Positions 8,945 through 17,895 of a DNA stretch of 64,000 nt are shown in pieces. This DNA comes from JANQFV01 sp964468185 (GTDB lineage Bacteria; Planctomycetota; Phycisphaerae; UBA1845; Fen-1342), in assembly GCA_964468185.1 (NCBI GenBank), contig CAYXTR010000004.1:1-64000 (forward strand), written 5' to 3'. The notes beneath the pieces are model-generated. The model was not told the DNA's origin. It did not search any database and saw only the letters and a list, made by a program, of their open reading frames with translations. A program made the translations under genes and the position numbers. Position 1 is the first letter of the stretch. Each line of letters begins with the position of its first letter.

Positions 8945-9949
8945 ATGGATCTGATGCGGCCGCTGCTGCTGCCGTTGGCGTGGGTGTACGCGGCGGCGTT
9001 GCGGGCGCGGAACTGGCGGTATGATCGGATGCGGGGGATGAGTGTGCATGCGGGGGTTCCAACGATCAGTGTGGGAAACATCACCGTCGGCGGTACCGGC
9101 AAGACGCCCATGGTGATCGAACTTGTACAGCGGCTGGCGGCGCTGGGGCGCCGGCCGGCGATTCTGACGCGGGGGTATGGGGCGCGGGCCGGGGGCGAGG
9201 CGGATGAGGTGCTGGAGTTTCGGGACGCGGTGCCGGCGGTGCCGGTGGTGGTGAATGCGGATCGCGTAGCCGGAGCGGCAATGGCGCGGGAGGAACATGG
9301 GGTGGATTGCCTGGTGCTGGATGATGGGTTTCAGCATCGCCGCCTGCGGCGGGACCTTGATCTCGTGTTGATTGATGCGCTGCGGCCCTGGGGTGGTGGG
9401 CACGTGTTGCCGGCGGGGCGATTACGGGAGCCACTGGTAGGCTTGGCACGGGCGGACGCGATTGTTCTGACGCGCGCGAATCAGGTCGGCTCGGAGCAGT
9501 CGAGGGCTATTGAGCGGCGGATTCGCCAGTTGGCTCCGGAGGCGCCGGTTTTGCGGGCGGTCGTTGTGGCGACGCAGTGGGTGGGGGTGAACGGTGCGAC
9601 GCTTGCGGCGAGTGAACTGGCGGGTGAGCGTGTGCTGGCGGTGTGTGGGTTGGGGAATCCGGAGACGTTTTTCGGTGCGGTGCGGGAGCTGACTGGTGAC
9701 GATTTGGTGGTACGGCAATTCGCGGATCATCACGTTTATGCGCGTGGCGATGTGGAGGCGATTTGCGGGGCGGCGGAGCGGCGGCGGGTCCGATCTGTGG
9801 TGACAACGCGGAAGGATTGGGTCAAACTGCGATCATTGTGGCCGGCGGAGGGGCCGGCGCTGCTGCGGCTGGATGTCCGGCTGGTCCTGAATGAGGGTGA
9901 GGCGGCGCTGGACGGCTTGTTACGGCGAGCGATGGAGCAAACTGCGTGA
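8945..9949 (+). CDS. lpxK: Tetraacyldisaccharide 4'-kinase
   Basis: Phosphorylates the 4' position of the lipid A disaccharide at the inner membrane. The 334-residue protein has an N-terminal hydrophobic anchor (LLLPLAWVYAAAL), the P-loop in VGGTGKTP, the family motif RGYGAR, and VLDDGFQHRRLRRDLDLVLID. ATG 8945 is chosen over the in-frame GTG at 8930 because GGAGG (8934-8938) stands six bases before it. The stop overlaps the next gene by four bases (GTGA). With kdsB at 33.4 kb, this implies the host makes lipopolysaccharide. Confidence 0.95.
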   Translation: MDLMRPLLLPLAWVYAAALRARNWRYDRMRGMSVHAGVPTISVGNITVGGTGKTPMVIELVQRLAALGRRPAILTRGYGARAGGEADEVLEFRDAVPAVPVVVNADRVAGAAMAREEHGVDCLVLDDGFQHRRLRRDLDLVLIDALRPWGGGHVLPAGRLREPLVGLARADAIVLTRANQVGSEQSRAIERRIRQLAPEAPVLRAVVVATQWVGVNGATLAASELAGERVLAVCGLGNPETFFGAVRELTGDDLVVRQFADHHVYARGDVEAICGAAERRRVRSVVTTRKDWVKLRSLWPAEGPALLRLDVRLVLNEGEAALDGLLRRAMEQTA

Positions 9950-10935
9950 GTGAGGCAACTGGCAACGAGTTCGGCGGTAAGCAGCTGGATTTCTCGCGGG
10001 TGCGGATGAAATCACGCGATGCGCGGGCGCACAAGGTGGCGGTTGACGCCCTGGGTGGTGCGCCGGCGGTTGGATGCTCGTTTGGGGAGTGGTTGGAGGC
10101 GTTGCCGGCGTTTCTGGGAGCGAAGGCGCTGCGTGAGGTTGTCGCGGCGGTCGTGGCGGCGCGGCGCGCGGGGCGGCCGGTGGTGTTTGGGTTTGGCGGG
10201 CACGTGATCAAGACGGGGTGTAGCCCGTTGGTAATTGATTTGATTGAGCGCGGGGTGATTACGGCGCTGGCGACGAACGGGTCGGGGGCGATTCATGATC
10301 TCGAACTGGCGGAGACGGGTGCGACGAGCGAGGAGGTTGCCGACACGATTCGTGATGGTAGCTTCGGGATGGTGCACGAGACGTGCGCGCGGATGAATGC
10401 GGCGGCGGCAGCGGGTGTACTGGTCGGCGGGCTGGGCCGCGGGTTGGGGGAGATTCTGGCGGGGAGTGATGCGGAGTATCGGGAACTGAGCTTGTTCGCG
10501 AGGGCGTATGCCAAGGGCATTCCGGCTACGGTGCACGTGGCGGTGGGCACGGATACGGTGCACATGCATCCGGAAGCGGATGGAGCGGCGATCGGGGCGG
10601 CGTCGATGGCGGATTTTCGCACGATCTGCGGGGTGGTGGCGGATATGACTGCGGCGCGGGAAGGGGCGGCCGGTGGTGTTTGGCTGAACTTCGGGTCGGC
10701 GGTGATTTTGCCGGAGGTCTTTCTGAAGGCGGTGTCCGTTGCGCGGAACCTCGGGTATTCGCTGGCGGGGATGCACACGGCGAATTTTGACATGTTGCGG
10801 CATTACCGGCCGACGCAGAATGTGGTGCAGCGGCCGGTGGAGCGGGGATTTGGGCACCAGGTCATTGGGCATCATGAGATCTTGTTGCCGCTATTGCGCC
10901 AGGCAGTACTGGAGGCGCTGGAGGATGAGACATGA
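9946..10935 (+). CDS. Deoxyhypusine synthase-like protein
   Basis: A 329-residue protein resembling the bacterial deoxyhypusine/homospermidine synthase-like family. Matching stretches are FGFGGHVIKTGCSPLVIDL (NAD/active-site region), ATNGSGAIHDLELA, TSEEVADTIRDGSFGM, TVHVAVGTDTVHMHP and GGVWLNFGSAVILPE. Bacteria lack eIF5A, so such proteins usually act on polyamines or an unknown substrate; the role here is not known. It starts with GTG inside the lpxK stop and its own stop overlaps the next gene (ATGA), so it sits in the lipid A operon by translational coupling. Confidence 0.75.
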   Translation: MSEATGNEFGGKQLDFSRVRMKSRDARAHKVAVDALGGAPAVGCSFGEWLEALPAFLGAKALREVVAAVVAARRAGRPVVFGFGGHVIKTGCSPLVIDLIERGVITALATNGSGAIHDLELAETGATSEEVADTIRDGSFGMVHETCARMNAAAAAGVLVGGLGRGLGEILAGSDAEYRELSLFARAYAKGIPATVHVAVGTDTVHMHPEADGAAIGAASMADFRTICGVVADMTAAREGAAGGVWLNFGSAVILPEVFLKAVSVARNLGYSLAGMHTANFDMLRHYRPTQNVVQRPVERGFGHQVIGHHEILLPLLRQAVLEALEDET

Positions 10936-11309
10936 ACCAGCGCGAGCGAGAGCGCGAGCCGCGGGTCGTGCAGATGTCGTCGCCGCCGGAGGTGGACGCA
11001 TCGACCGCGGATGAGAGTGCGCACCGCGGGGAGGAGGATGTGGTGCAGACGTTGCGGCGGATTGAGCGGACGCTGACGGAGGCGCGTGGGTTGCTGGAAT
11101 CGCAGGTGCGGGAGAAGGAGCATCGCGAGTTTTCGGTGGCGCGTCTGTTGGGGGCGTTGTTGCAGGTGCTGGTGGTGGGGTTTTTTATTTCGGCGTTGGC
11201 GGATTGGGTGTATCAGAAGCCGGCGGCGGATCTGCTGGTGAAGCTGGCGTTTGCCGCGGTCGTGCAGCTTGGGGCGTTGTCGGCGTTTCTGTTGGCGCGA
11301 GAGCGGTAA
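10932..11309 (+). CDS. Small membrane protein with coiled-coil-like N-terminal part
   Basis: A 125-residue protein. Residues 1-70 are charged and helical (TLRRIERTLTEARGLLESQVREKEH suggests a short coiled coil), followed by two membrane helices (about 72-91 and 100-120) and a charged end. It overlaps the preceding stop by ATGA, so it is the last gene of the epimerase-lpxK operon. No family is recognised. The convergent ftsK ends 51 bp away. Confidence 0.65.
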   Translation: MNQREREREPRVVQMSSPPEVDASTADESAHRGEEDVVQTLRRIERTLTEARGLLESQVREKEHREFSVARLLGALLQVLVVGFFISALADWVYQKPAADLLVKLAFAAVVQLGALSAFLLARER

Positions 11310-11360
11310 GCGGTCGGTGGACTCGTATTGCGGACTTGGATGGGGGATCGGGATTCGGGG

Positions 11361-13808
11361 TTAATCGGCGTCGGCCTCTTCGAGCTCTGCGGCTTCTTCG
11401 GTGTCGCGCTGGTTTTTGATTTCGGTCCATTCTTCGCCGGTGACGAGGACCTCGCGAGCCTGGCTGCCCTTGTATTCGCCGACGATACCGGCTTCGTACA
11501 TCTGGTCGATGAGGCGTGAGGCGCGGCTGTAGCCGACGTTGAGGCGGCGTTGCAGCAGGCTGACCGAGCCGCGGCCGGTGGCGACGATGACATCGACGGC
11601 GGGGTCGAAGAGTTCGTCGCGTTCGTCGAGGTCGCCGGTGCCGGAGCCGGGGAGGCGGACGAGTTCGGGGTGGAAGTCGGGTTCGCGCTGTTCCTTGCTG
11701 TGTTTGACGATGCTGCGGAGTTCGTTGTCGTCGACGAAGGTGCCCTGGGCGCGGACGAGCTTGGACTGGCCGGGTGGGAGGAAGAGCATATCGCCCTGGC
11801 CCATGAGGACCTCGCCGCCGTTCTGGTCGAGGACGATGCGGGAGTCGAGCCGGGACGAGACGCGGAAGGCGATGCGGCTGGGGAGGTTGGACTTGATGAG
11901 GCCGGTGACGACGTTGGCCTGGGGGCGCTGGGTGGAGACGATGAGGTGGATGCCGACGGCGCGGCTTTTCTGGGCGATGCGGCAGAGGTAGAACTCGACC
12001 TCTTTGGCGGAGGTCATCATCAGGTCGGCGAGTTCGTCGATGATGATGACGATGTAGGGCAGGTGGGTGGGGATCTTGGCCAGCTCGTCGTCGGATGATG
12101 GTTCGAGGCGCTCGACGAGGCCGTCGTAGCCGAGGCGGTTGTAGGAGCGGATATCCTTGACGCCGACCTCGGCGAGGAGGGCGTAGCGTTCGTCCATTTT
12201 GGTGGAGGCCCATTCGAGGATGCCTTCGGCCTTGGCGACTTCGGTGACGATGGGGCACATGAGGTGCGGGACGTCCTTATAGGCGGAGAGCTCGACGACC
12301 TTGGGGTCGACGAGGATGAGATTGATCTCGGAAGGTGTGCGGGTCATCAGGACGGACATGATGACGCTGGTGATGCAAACGCTCTTGCCGGAGCCGGTGG
12401 TACCGGCGATGAGCAGGTGCGGCATGCGGGTGAGGTCGGTGACGAGGGGTTGGCCGGACGCGTCCTTGCCGAGGAAGAGTGGGATTTCGAGTTTGTCACG
12501 GCGGGCGCGGGCGAGTTCCATGACGTCACGGAGGCGGACTTTCTCCTTGTCGGTGTTGGGGACCTCGATGCCGATGGTGCTCTTGCCGGGCAGAGGAGCG
12601 ACGACGCGGACCGCGGGGGCTTTGAGGGCGCGGGCCATGTCGTTGGTCAATGAGGCGATCTGGCTGACTTTGATGCCGGGAGAGAGCCTGAGTTCGAAGA
12701 CGGTGATGACGGGGCCGGTTTCGATGGCGACGACCTGGACTTCGAGGCGGAACTCGTTGAGGGTCTGCTCGAGGACATAGGCCTTTTCGCGGCAGAGGGC
12801 TTCGATAGCGGCGCGGTCGACGGGCGGCGCGGGGTCGAGCAGCGTGATGGGTGGAAGCTCGTATTCTTCGTCGTCGTCCGGGTTGAGGCGGCGGGGCGGG
12901 GTCGGGGAAGGTTTCTTACTGGGTTTGATGCGGGCGGCGAGGTCTTTGATGGAGACTGAGCGCGCGGCAGTTGTGGATTCGCTTTCTGGGGTGTCGTCGT
13001 CGAGGTCGTGCGGTTCTTCCTCGTCAGCGTCCTCTTCGTGCTCGCCCTCTTCGTCTTCGTACTCGTACGCGTCGTCTTCCTCTTCTTCCTCAGCTTCACC
13101 ATCTGCGGCGCGGGCGGGTTTCTGGGCGTCGATTGGGGGCGGTGTACGGGACGGTTTGGCGCTGGTCGCACTGGTGGCGGTACTGGCGACAGCGGCACCG
13201 GCGCCGATGACGACGTTGCTACCGCGGATGAGCAGCGGGCCGGAGCGCTGACCAGCCCAGGCGAGCCAGTTCCAGGCACTGAGCAGCAGGTCGTCGGCCG
13301 CCAGAACGAGACCGACGGCGAGCGAGAGCAATAAGACCAGGATTGTGCCGAACCACTGCAATTTTGGCAGCAGGAGCGCGGCCGTCGCAGTGCCAATGAC
13401 GCCGCCGGGGCCTGTGATGAGATAGGCGTCGGTGGCATCGAGCAGCAGGGCGCCGAAGGTAGACCAGGAAGCAGCGACGAGGAGCAGGCCGACGAAGCGC
13501 AGCCACGGATCGCTGAGGCGGACGCCTTTGGAGACGGCGACGACGGCGGCGTGGATCAGGAAGAGTAGTGGATAGGTTGCGACGCCGAGGTAGGTGAAGG
13601 CGTAGTAGGCGAGGTGGGCGCCGACCGTGCCGCAGAGGTTCTGCGGACGGTTGATTTCGGGCGGGGTCCAGACCGTTGAAGCCGGGGGGTCGGCGACGTC
13701 GAAGCTGAGGACACTGGCCCAGGCGAAAAGGCAGACCAGCCAGCCGACGATCGCGACGCAAATCCGCAGCGCGGCCTGACGCTCATCCGTGCGCGATGTG
13801 CGAACCAT
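11361..13808 (-). CDS. ftsK: DNA translocase FtsK/SpoIIIE
   Basis: Pumps DNA at the division septum. The 815-residue protein has four membrane segments within the first ~200 residues, an acidic/proline linker (about 215-310: EEEEEDDAYEYEDEEGEHEE), the motor domain with Walker A GTTGSGKSVC and Walker B VIIIDELADL, and a C-terminal winged-helix gamma domain (LQRRLNVGYSRASRLIDQMYEAGIVG) that would read KOPS-like sites. The linker is short compared with E. coli FtsK. ATG start at 13808; the gene is divergent from mlaE. It ends with an acidic tail. Confidence 0.95.
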   Translation of the reverse strand: MVRTSRTDERQAALRICVAIVGWLVCLFAWASVLSFDVADPPASTVWTPPEINRPQNLCGTVGAHLAYYAFTYLGVATYPLLFLIHAAVVAVSKGVRLSDPWLRFVGLLLVAASWSTFGALLLDATDAYLITGPGGVIGTATAALLLPKLQWFGTILVLLLSLAVGLVLAADDLLLSAWNWLAWAGQRSGPLLIRGSNVVIGAGAAVASTATSATSAKPSRTPPPIDAQKPARAADGEAEEEEEDDAYEYEDEEGEHEEDADEEEPHDLDDDTPESESTTAARSVSIKDLAARIKPSKKPSPTPPRRLNPDDDEEYELPPITLLDPAPPVDRAAIEALCREKAYVLEQTLNEFRLEVQVVAIETGPVITVFELRLSPGIKVSQIASLTNDMARALKAPAVRVVAPLPGKSTIGIEVPNTDKEKVRLRDVMELARARRDKLEIPLFLGKDASGQPLVTDLTRMPHLLIAGTTGSGKSVCITSVIMSVLMTRTPSEINLILVDPKVVELSAYKDVPHLMCPIVTEVAKAEGILEWASTKMDERYALLAEVGVKDIRSYNRLGYDGLVERLEPSSDDELAKIPTHLPYIVIIIDELADLMMTSAKEVEFYLCRIAQKSRAVGIHLIVSTQRPQANVVTGLIKSNLPSRIAFRVSSRLDSRIVLDQNGGEVLMGQGDMLFLPPGQSKLVRAQGTFVDDNELRSIVKHSKEQREPDFHPELVRLPGSGTGDLDERDELFDPAVDVIVATGRGSVSLLQRRLNVGYSRASRLIDQMYEAGIVGEYKGSQAREVLVTGEEWTEIKNQRDTEEAAELEEADAD

Positions 13809-13991
13809 CCTTGCTCGCTCCGTCGCCCGACGTGCGGATCGGGCCTATTACCATGCTAGGTGTATCGTATCGCATTCTGCGTGAGATTTCGATACGCTAT
13901 GCACCGCTTACGGCAGGAATTGGCCGACAATCCGGGCCCATGGTGTGGTTCGGTTGTTGATGGTCTGGCATTGAGACAGGCACGGACGACG

Positions 13992-14828
13992 ATGGCGCGT
14001 AACAATCTTCTCGTCTCGGGTGTCGCCGGGGTAGGCCAGAGCGCGATCGGTGCGATCGATCACTTCGGACAGTTCTGGGTGTTTGTCGGGCGGGCGCTCA
14101 TGTTCGTGCCGGGGGAGTTGGTTTCGTTGCGTGGCTGGCGGCGGCTGTTGCCGCAGTGTTTCATGATCGGGGCCCGGTCGGTACCGGTGATCATGCTGAC
14201 CGGCATGTTTATTGGCATGGTGCTGGTAGTGCAGGGCTATGAGCAATTTGATAATGCCGGCCTGCGGGACCAGCTGGGCGGGATTGTGAATATCTCGGTC
14301 GTGACGGAATTGGGGCCGGTGCTGGCGGGGGTGATGCTGGCCGGTCGGGTGGGTGGCGCGTTGACGGCGGAACTGGGGACGATGAATGTCACGGAGCAGC
14401 TTTTGGCGCTGCGGTCGATGGGGGCGGATCCGGTGCGGTTTCTGGTGGTGCCGCGTTTTCTGGCGTGTTTGATTCTGACGCCGATATTGACGGTGTATGC
14501 GGATCTGGTGGGTGCGCTGGGGGCGTGGGCGGTGTTTGTGGGATACTACGGGGGTGAGTCGGTGCCGTACTGGCAGTATTCGCAGCAGATGGTCGAGATG
14601 TGGTCGCTGGGGACGGGGCTGGTGAAGGCGTTGTTCTTTGGTGGGATCATCGGGCTGACGAGTTGCTACAAGGGGTTTCATTGTCGGCCGGGGGCGGAGG
14701 GGGTTGGCCAGGCGTGCACGCAGAGTTTCGTCGTCAGCTTCATTCTGATACTGATCGTGGACTTTTTCCTGATTGTGCTGTTCAACGGTTTGTACAACGC
14801 GTGGTTTGGTTTCCGGTCGCTGATCTGA
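13992..14828 (+). CDS. mlaE: MlaE-family lipid ABC transporter permease
   Basis: A 278-residue permease of the MlaE/YrbE type, which moves phospholipids between the inner and outer membrane. Five or so membrane helices are visible. The family region VTELGPVLAGVMLAGRVGGALTAELGTM, followed by EQLLALRSMGADPVRFLVVPR, is clear. The frame is open upstream to 13860, but ATG 13992 begins at the normal family position. The ATPase gene follows 9 bp later. No MlaD-type binding protein is next to the pair in this window. Confidence 0.9.
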   Translation: MARNNLLVSGVAGVGQSAIGAIDHFGQFWVFVGRALMFVPGELVSLRGWRRLLPQCFMIGARSVPVIMLTGMFIGMVLVVQGYEQFDNAGLRDQLGGIVNISVVTELGPVLAGVMLAGRVGGALTAELGTMNVTEQLLALRSMGADPVRFLVVPRFLACLILTPILTVYADLVGALGAWAVFVGYYGGESVPYWQYSQQMVEMWSLGTGLVKALFFGGIIGLTSCYKGFHCRPGAEGVGQACTQSFVVSFILILIVDFFLIVLFNGLYNAWFGFRSLI

Positions 14829-14837
14829 GGAGGCTGC

Positions 14838-15626
14838 ATGGCGGAGAACGGGCAGCCGATCATTGAGCTGCGACAGGTCAGTAAATCTTTTGGATCGCAG
14901 CGGGTACTGGATCAGGTCGATCTTTCGGTCGCGCGCGGTAAAAGCACGGTCATCATCGGGCGCAGCGGAACCGGCAAGAGCGTATTGCTGAAGCACATCG
15001 TCGGCTTGTTACGGCCAGACTCGGGGAGCGTGTGGTTTGAGGGACAGCGAATTGACCGGCTGGGGGAACGCGCGCTCGTACCGGTTCGGCGTCGGATCAG
15101 CTTCGTGTTTCAGCTCAATGCGCTGTTTGATTCGATGTCGGTGCTGGACAATGTGGCGTTTCCCATGATGGAGAACAGCGCAGCGAAGTTGAACAAGCCG
15201 AACATCTATCGATTGGCTTCGCGGTGTTTGGACATGGTGGGGCTGAGTGGGTTTGAGCGCAAGCGGCCGGCGGAGCTATCGGGGGGCGAGAAGAAGCGCG
15301 TGGCGCTAGCACGAGCGATTGCGCTGGAGCCGCCGCCGGAGGTGATTCTGTATGACGAGCCGACGGCGGGTCTGGACCCGCAGCGGGCGGACGTGATTAA
15401 CAAGCTGATTCGGACGCTACAGCAACGGGTACATGTCACGAGCGTGGTGGTGACGCATGACATGAAGAGTGCGGCGGAAGTGGGCGACCGGATTTTGATG
15501 TTGAGGGAGGGACGGTTTCTGGCGGACGGGTCGCCGGTGGAGGTATTGGAGGCGAAGGATCCGCACGTGCGGCGGTTTGTGCAGGGGATGGCTGAGCCGG
15601 GAGACGTCGTGACGCTTGGGGAGTGA
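14838..15626 (+). CDS. mlaF: MlaF-type ABC transporter ATPase
   Basis: A 262-residue ATPase partner of the MlaE permease just upstream. It has Walker A GRSGTGKS, Q-loop (FVFQLNALFDSMSV, the ALFDS form being typical of MlaF), the signature LSGGEKKRVALARAI, Walker B VILYDEPTAGLDP and the switch His in VVTHDM. ATG 14838 follows GGAGG with six bases between. It likely powers lipid traffic to keep the outer membrane asymmetric. Confidence 0.92.
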   Translation: MAENGQPIIELRQVSKSFGSQRVLDQVDLSVARGKSTVIIGRSGTGKSVLLKHIVGLLRPDSGSVWFEGQRIDRLGERALVPVRRRISFVFQLNALFDSMSVLDNVAFPMMENSAAKLNKPNIYRLASRCLDMVGLSGFERKRPAELSGGEKKRVALARAIALEPPPEVILYDEPTAGLDPQRADVINKLIRTLQQRVHVTSVVVTHDMKSAAEVGDRILMLREGRFLADGSPVEVLEAKDPHVRRFVQGMAEPGDVVTLGE

Positions 15627-15747
15627 GGGGGGCGATTTCTGCGCGGCGATTGCGGCGCGCGAACGTCCTATAAACCATGCCAGGGCATTGGTTTGCGCTG
15701 TGAATCTATCGCTCGCCCAGAAATCTCGCGTGCGGGTGAAAAATGGC

Positions 15748-15775
15748 CAAAGCTTTATCGGTGAATGGCCGATAC
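15748..15775 (+). promoter_or_regulatory. Candidate sigma-28 (FliA-type) promoter
   Basis: CAAAGCTT (15748-15755), 12 bases, then GCCGATAC (15768-15775). The known sigma-28 pattern is TAAAGTTT, 11 bases, GCCGATAA, so the -10 box matches 7 of 8 and the -35 box 6 of 8, with one extra spacer base. It lies ~170 bp before a FlgM-like gene, which fits known wiring of flagellar regulons. The rest of 15627-15942 holds no gene. Part of the match is also a dyad (ATCGG...CCGAT), so it could be chance. Confidence 0.45.
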
Positions 15776-15942
15776 CTATTTAAGAGTGAGTGGGCGCATT
15801 GATGCCGGGTGGTTGTCGACGGATTGACGGCTCCCGCATCGCTCTGAATCCAGCTTGAGAGCCAACGAGGATGGCTGCACCGTGGCGGGACCGCCCTGAT
15901 TGGGCGGGTTCGGTTGCGGCGGACCTGTTTTGTGAGAATGCC

Positions 15943-16245
15943 ATGCACGGGATTGGATCTGTTGGTCAGGCGAGCACACACGTCACGCGTCAGGACGAGG
16001 CCGTGCGGACGGCGCAGACTCCGGCAGCGCGCGGGGGCGATTCGCAGACGGCGGTGCCTGCGCCGGCGGCGGGTGATCGGGTGGAGCTGTCAACTGCGGC
16101 AGCAGCTTATGACCCAACCGGCGAAGTTGAGCGGCGAATACCGGCGATTCGGGCGCAGATCGCGGCGGGGACATACCTGACGGAAGAGAAGTTGGAGGCG
16201 GCGATTGAGGGGTTGCTGCGCGACGCGTTGGGCATCGAGTCGTAG
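15943..16245 (+). CDS. flgM: FlgM-like anti-sigma-28 factor
   Basis: A 100-residue protein whose second half matches FlgM: DRVELSTAAAAYDPTGEVERRIPAIRAQIAAGTYLTEEKLEAAIEGLLRDAL, given here from residue ~47 on, with the helix H3/H4 pattern that binds sigma-28. The first half is low complexity and polar, as is usual in this disordered family. ATG 15943 is chosen because it gives the normal family length. No good ribosome site is seen. Its presence suggests a motile stage with flagella in the host. Confidence 0.7.
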   Translation: MHGIGSVGQASTHVTRQDEAVRTAQTPAARGGDSQTAVPAPAAGDRVELSTAAAAYDPTGEVERRIPAIRAQIAAGTYLTEEKLEAAIEGLLRDALGIES

Positions 16246-16288
16246 ACCCCTGCCTGCTGCCGAGTGGTTCCTCACTAGGTGATTCGAC

Positions 16289-17737
16289 TCAAGGCATGAT
16301 GGTGCGCTTGCCGCGCTGCCAGATCATGACGTCGAGCGGGCCTTCCACGGCGCGGGTGCGCAGCAGGAACTCCAGCGAATCGTGAATTGGGCGGCCGTCT
16401 ACCTTGACGATGATGTCGCCAACGTTGATGCGCGCGAGGCTGGCGGGGCTGTCGTCGTGTACCTCAGTGACGATGATGCCGCGTACGTCATCGCTGATGT
16501 GCAGGCGGCGACGCATATCGCGAGAGAGGTCGTCGAGGCGCATGCCGCGCCAGACGATAGCGCCACCGCGCATCCAGCTCACGCGACTGACCTCGCGTTG
16601 GGCGACGACCATGTGAATCGTCTCGGACGCGCCGTCGCGCAGCAGTTCAAGGCGGACCTGGGCGCCGACGGGGGATTGACCGGCAAGTTCGGCGAGGTGG
16701 CTGGGACCTTCGACGGTTTCATTCTGAAAGCGGCGGATGACGTCGCCGACGCGGACGCCGGCACGGGCAGCGGGCCCGAGGGGTTCGACCTGCTGGACGA
16801 CGACGCCGTCGAGATCGCCCCACTGCTCACGTTCGATGGAGCGGGGCACGCGGACGGTGATGCCGAGATAGCCGTACTCCACCTCGCGGCCGCGGCGGAG
16901 TGTGTCGATAACGCGCCGTTTGGCGGGGGTAAGGGGGATGGCGAACCCGATGCCTTCGTCGGCGGGGGCGCGGGTATGCATGGCAGTGATGACACCGATC
17001 ACTTCGCCGCGGATATTGAACACGGGGCCGCCGGAGTTTCCGGGATTGATGGGGGCGGTGAGCTGGATCATGTCGTTGTAGAAACGGTCGTCGACCTCGC
17101 CGAGGCCGGGGAGCTGGCGGCCGAGATTGGAGATGACGCCGACGGAGACGCTGAGCTGTCCGTCGAGGCCGAGGCCGAAGGGGTTGCCGATAACGACGGC
17201 CCACTGGCCCCGCGCGATGTTGCCCCAGCGGCAGAAGCGTGCGGGTTGGAGGTTGGCGCGCGGGACGCGGAGGACGGCGAGATCGGCGCGGGGGTCGGCA
17301 GCCATGACGGTAGCCTGAGCGACGCTGCCGTCGTGGAAGTGGATTTCGATCTCGTTGGCGGACTGGATGACGTGCTCGTTGGTAAGGATGAGGCCGTCGG
17401 CGTCGATGATGGTGCCGCTGCCGTTGACGATGACACGTCGGGCGACGGATTCGGCGGTATCGGAGGAGATGCCGGGCAGTGCGGCGATGTGGCGGCGGAT
17501 GGCACGGATCCCGACGACGCTGGGGGCGACGCGGTCGACGACGCGTTGGAAGGCGCGTTCGAGGGTGCTGAGGTCCGCGAGCTCGTTGAGATCCTGCTGT
17601 GCGTGGTCGTCTGCTGCCACGGCGGTTGGCGTGATGAACAGCGAGATGAGGAATAGTACGAGTGCTACCCGCCAAAGGGGCCAGGGGCGTCGTACCGTGG
17701 CAGGGATCTGCACGTAGGGATTCATCAGGTGCGACAT
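16289..17737 (-). CDS. HtrA/DegP-like periplasmic serine protease with two PDZ domains
   Basis: A 482-residue S1C protease for envelope quality control. A membrane/signal segment (WRVALVLFLISLFITPTAVA, about residues 21-40) is followed by the trypsin-like domain with the triad His in LTNEHVI, Asp in ADLAVLRV and Ser in NPGNSGGPVFN. Two PDZ domains follow (GVVVQQVEPLGPAARAGVRVGD and GIIVTEVHDDSPASLARINVGD). ATG 17737 follows GGGAAG; an ATG four codons later is possible. It is convergent with the FlgM-like gene and downstream of recA on the same strand. Confidence 0.93.
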   Translation of the reverse strand: MSHLMNPYVQIPATVRRPWPLWRVALVLFLISLFITPTAVAADDHAQQDLNELADLSTLERAFQRVVDRVAPSVVGIRAIRRHIAALPGISSDTAESVARRVIVNGSGTIIDADGLILTNEHVIQSANEIEIHFHDGSVAQATVMAADPRADLAVLRVPRANLQPARFCRWGNIARGQWAVVIGNPFGLGLDGQLSVSVGVISNLGRQLPGLGEVDDRFYNDMIQLTAPINPGNSGGPVFNIRGEVIGVITAMHTRAPADEGIGFAIPLTPAKRRVIDTLRRGREVEYGYLGITVRVPRSIEREQWGDLDGVVVQQVEPLGPAARAGVRVGDVIRRFQNETVEGPSHLAELAGQSPVGAQVRLELLRDGASETIHMVVAQREVSRVSWMRGGAIVWRGMRLDDLSRDMRRRLHISDDVRGIIVTEVHDDSPASLARINVGDIIVKVDGRPIHDSLEFLLRTRAVEGPLDVMIWQRGKRTIMP

Positions 17738-17895
17738 TCTTCCCACTCCTGCTGATGCGTCAACGCACGGGTGGGCCGCACTGCATGGTCTGCCCGCGCG
17801 TTGGACTACGCTGCACCCCTCGTCGGCAGGAATTGCGCGGTGCATCAGTAAGTTGACGCGGTGGAGTGAGATTTCGTGCGCGGTTTGTGGCGTAA

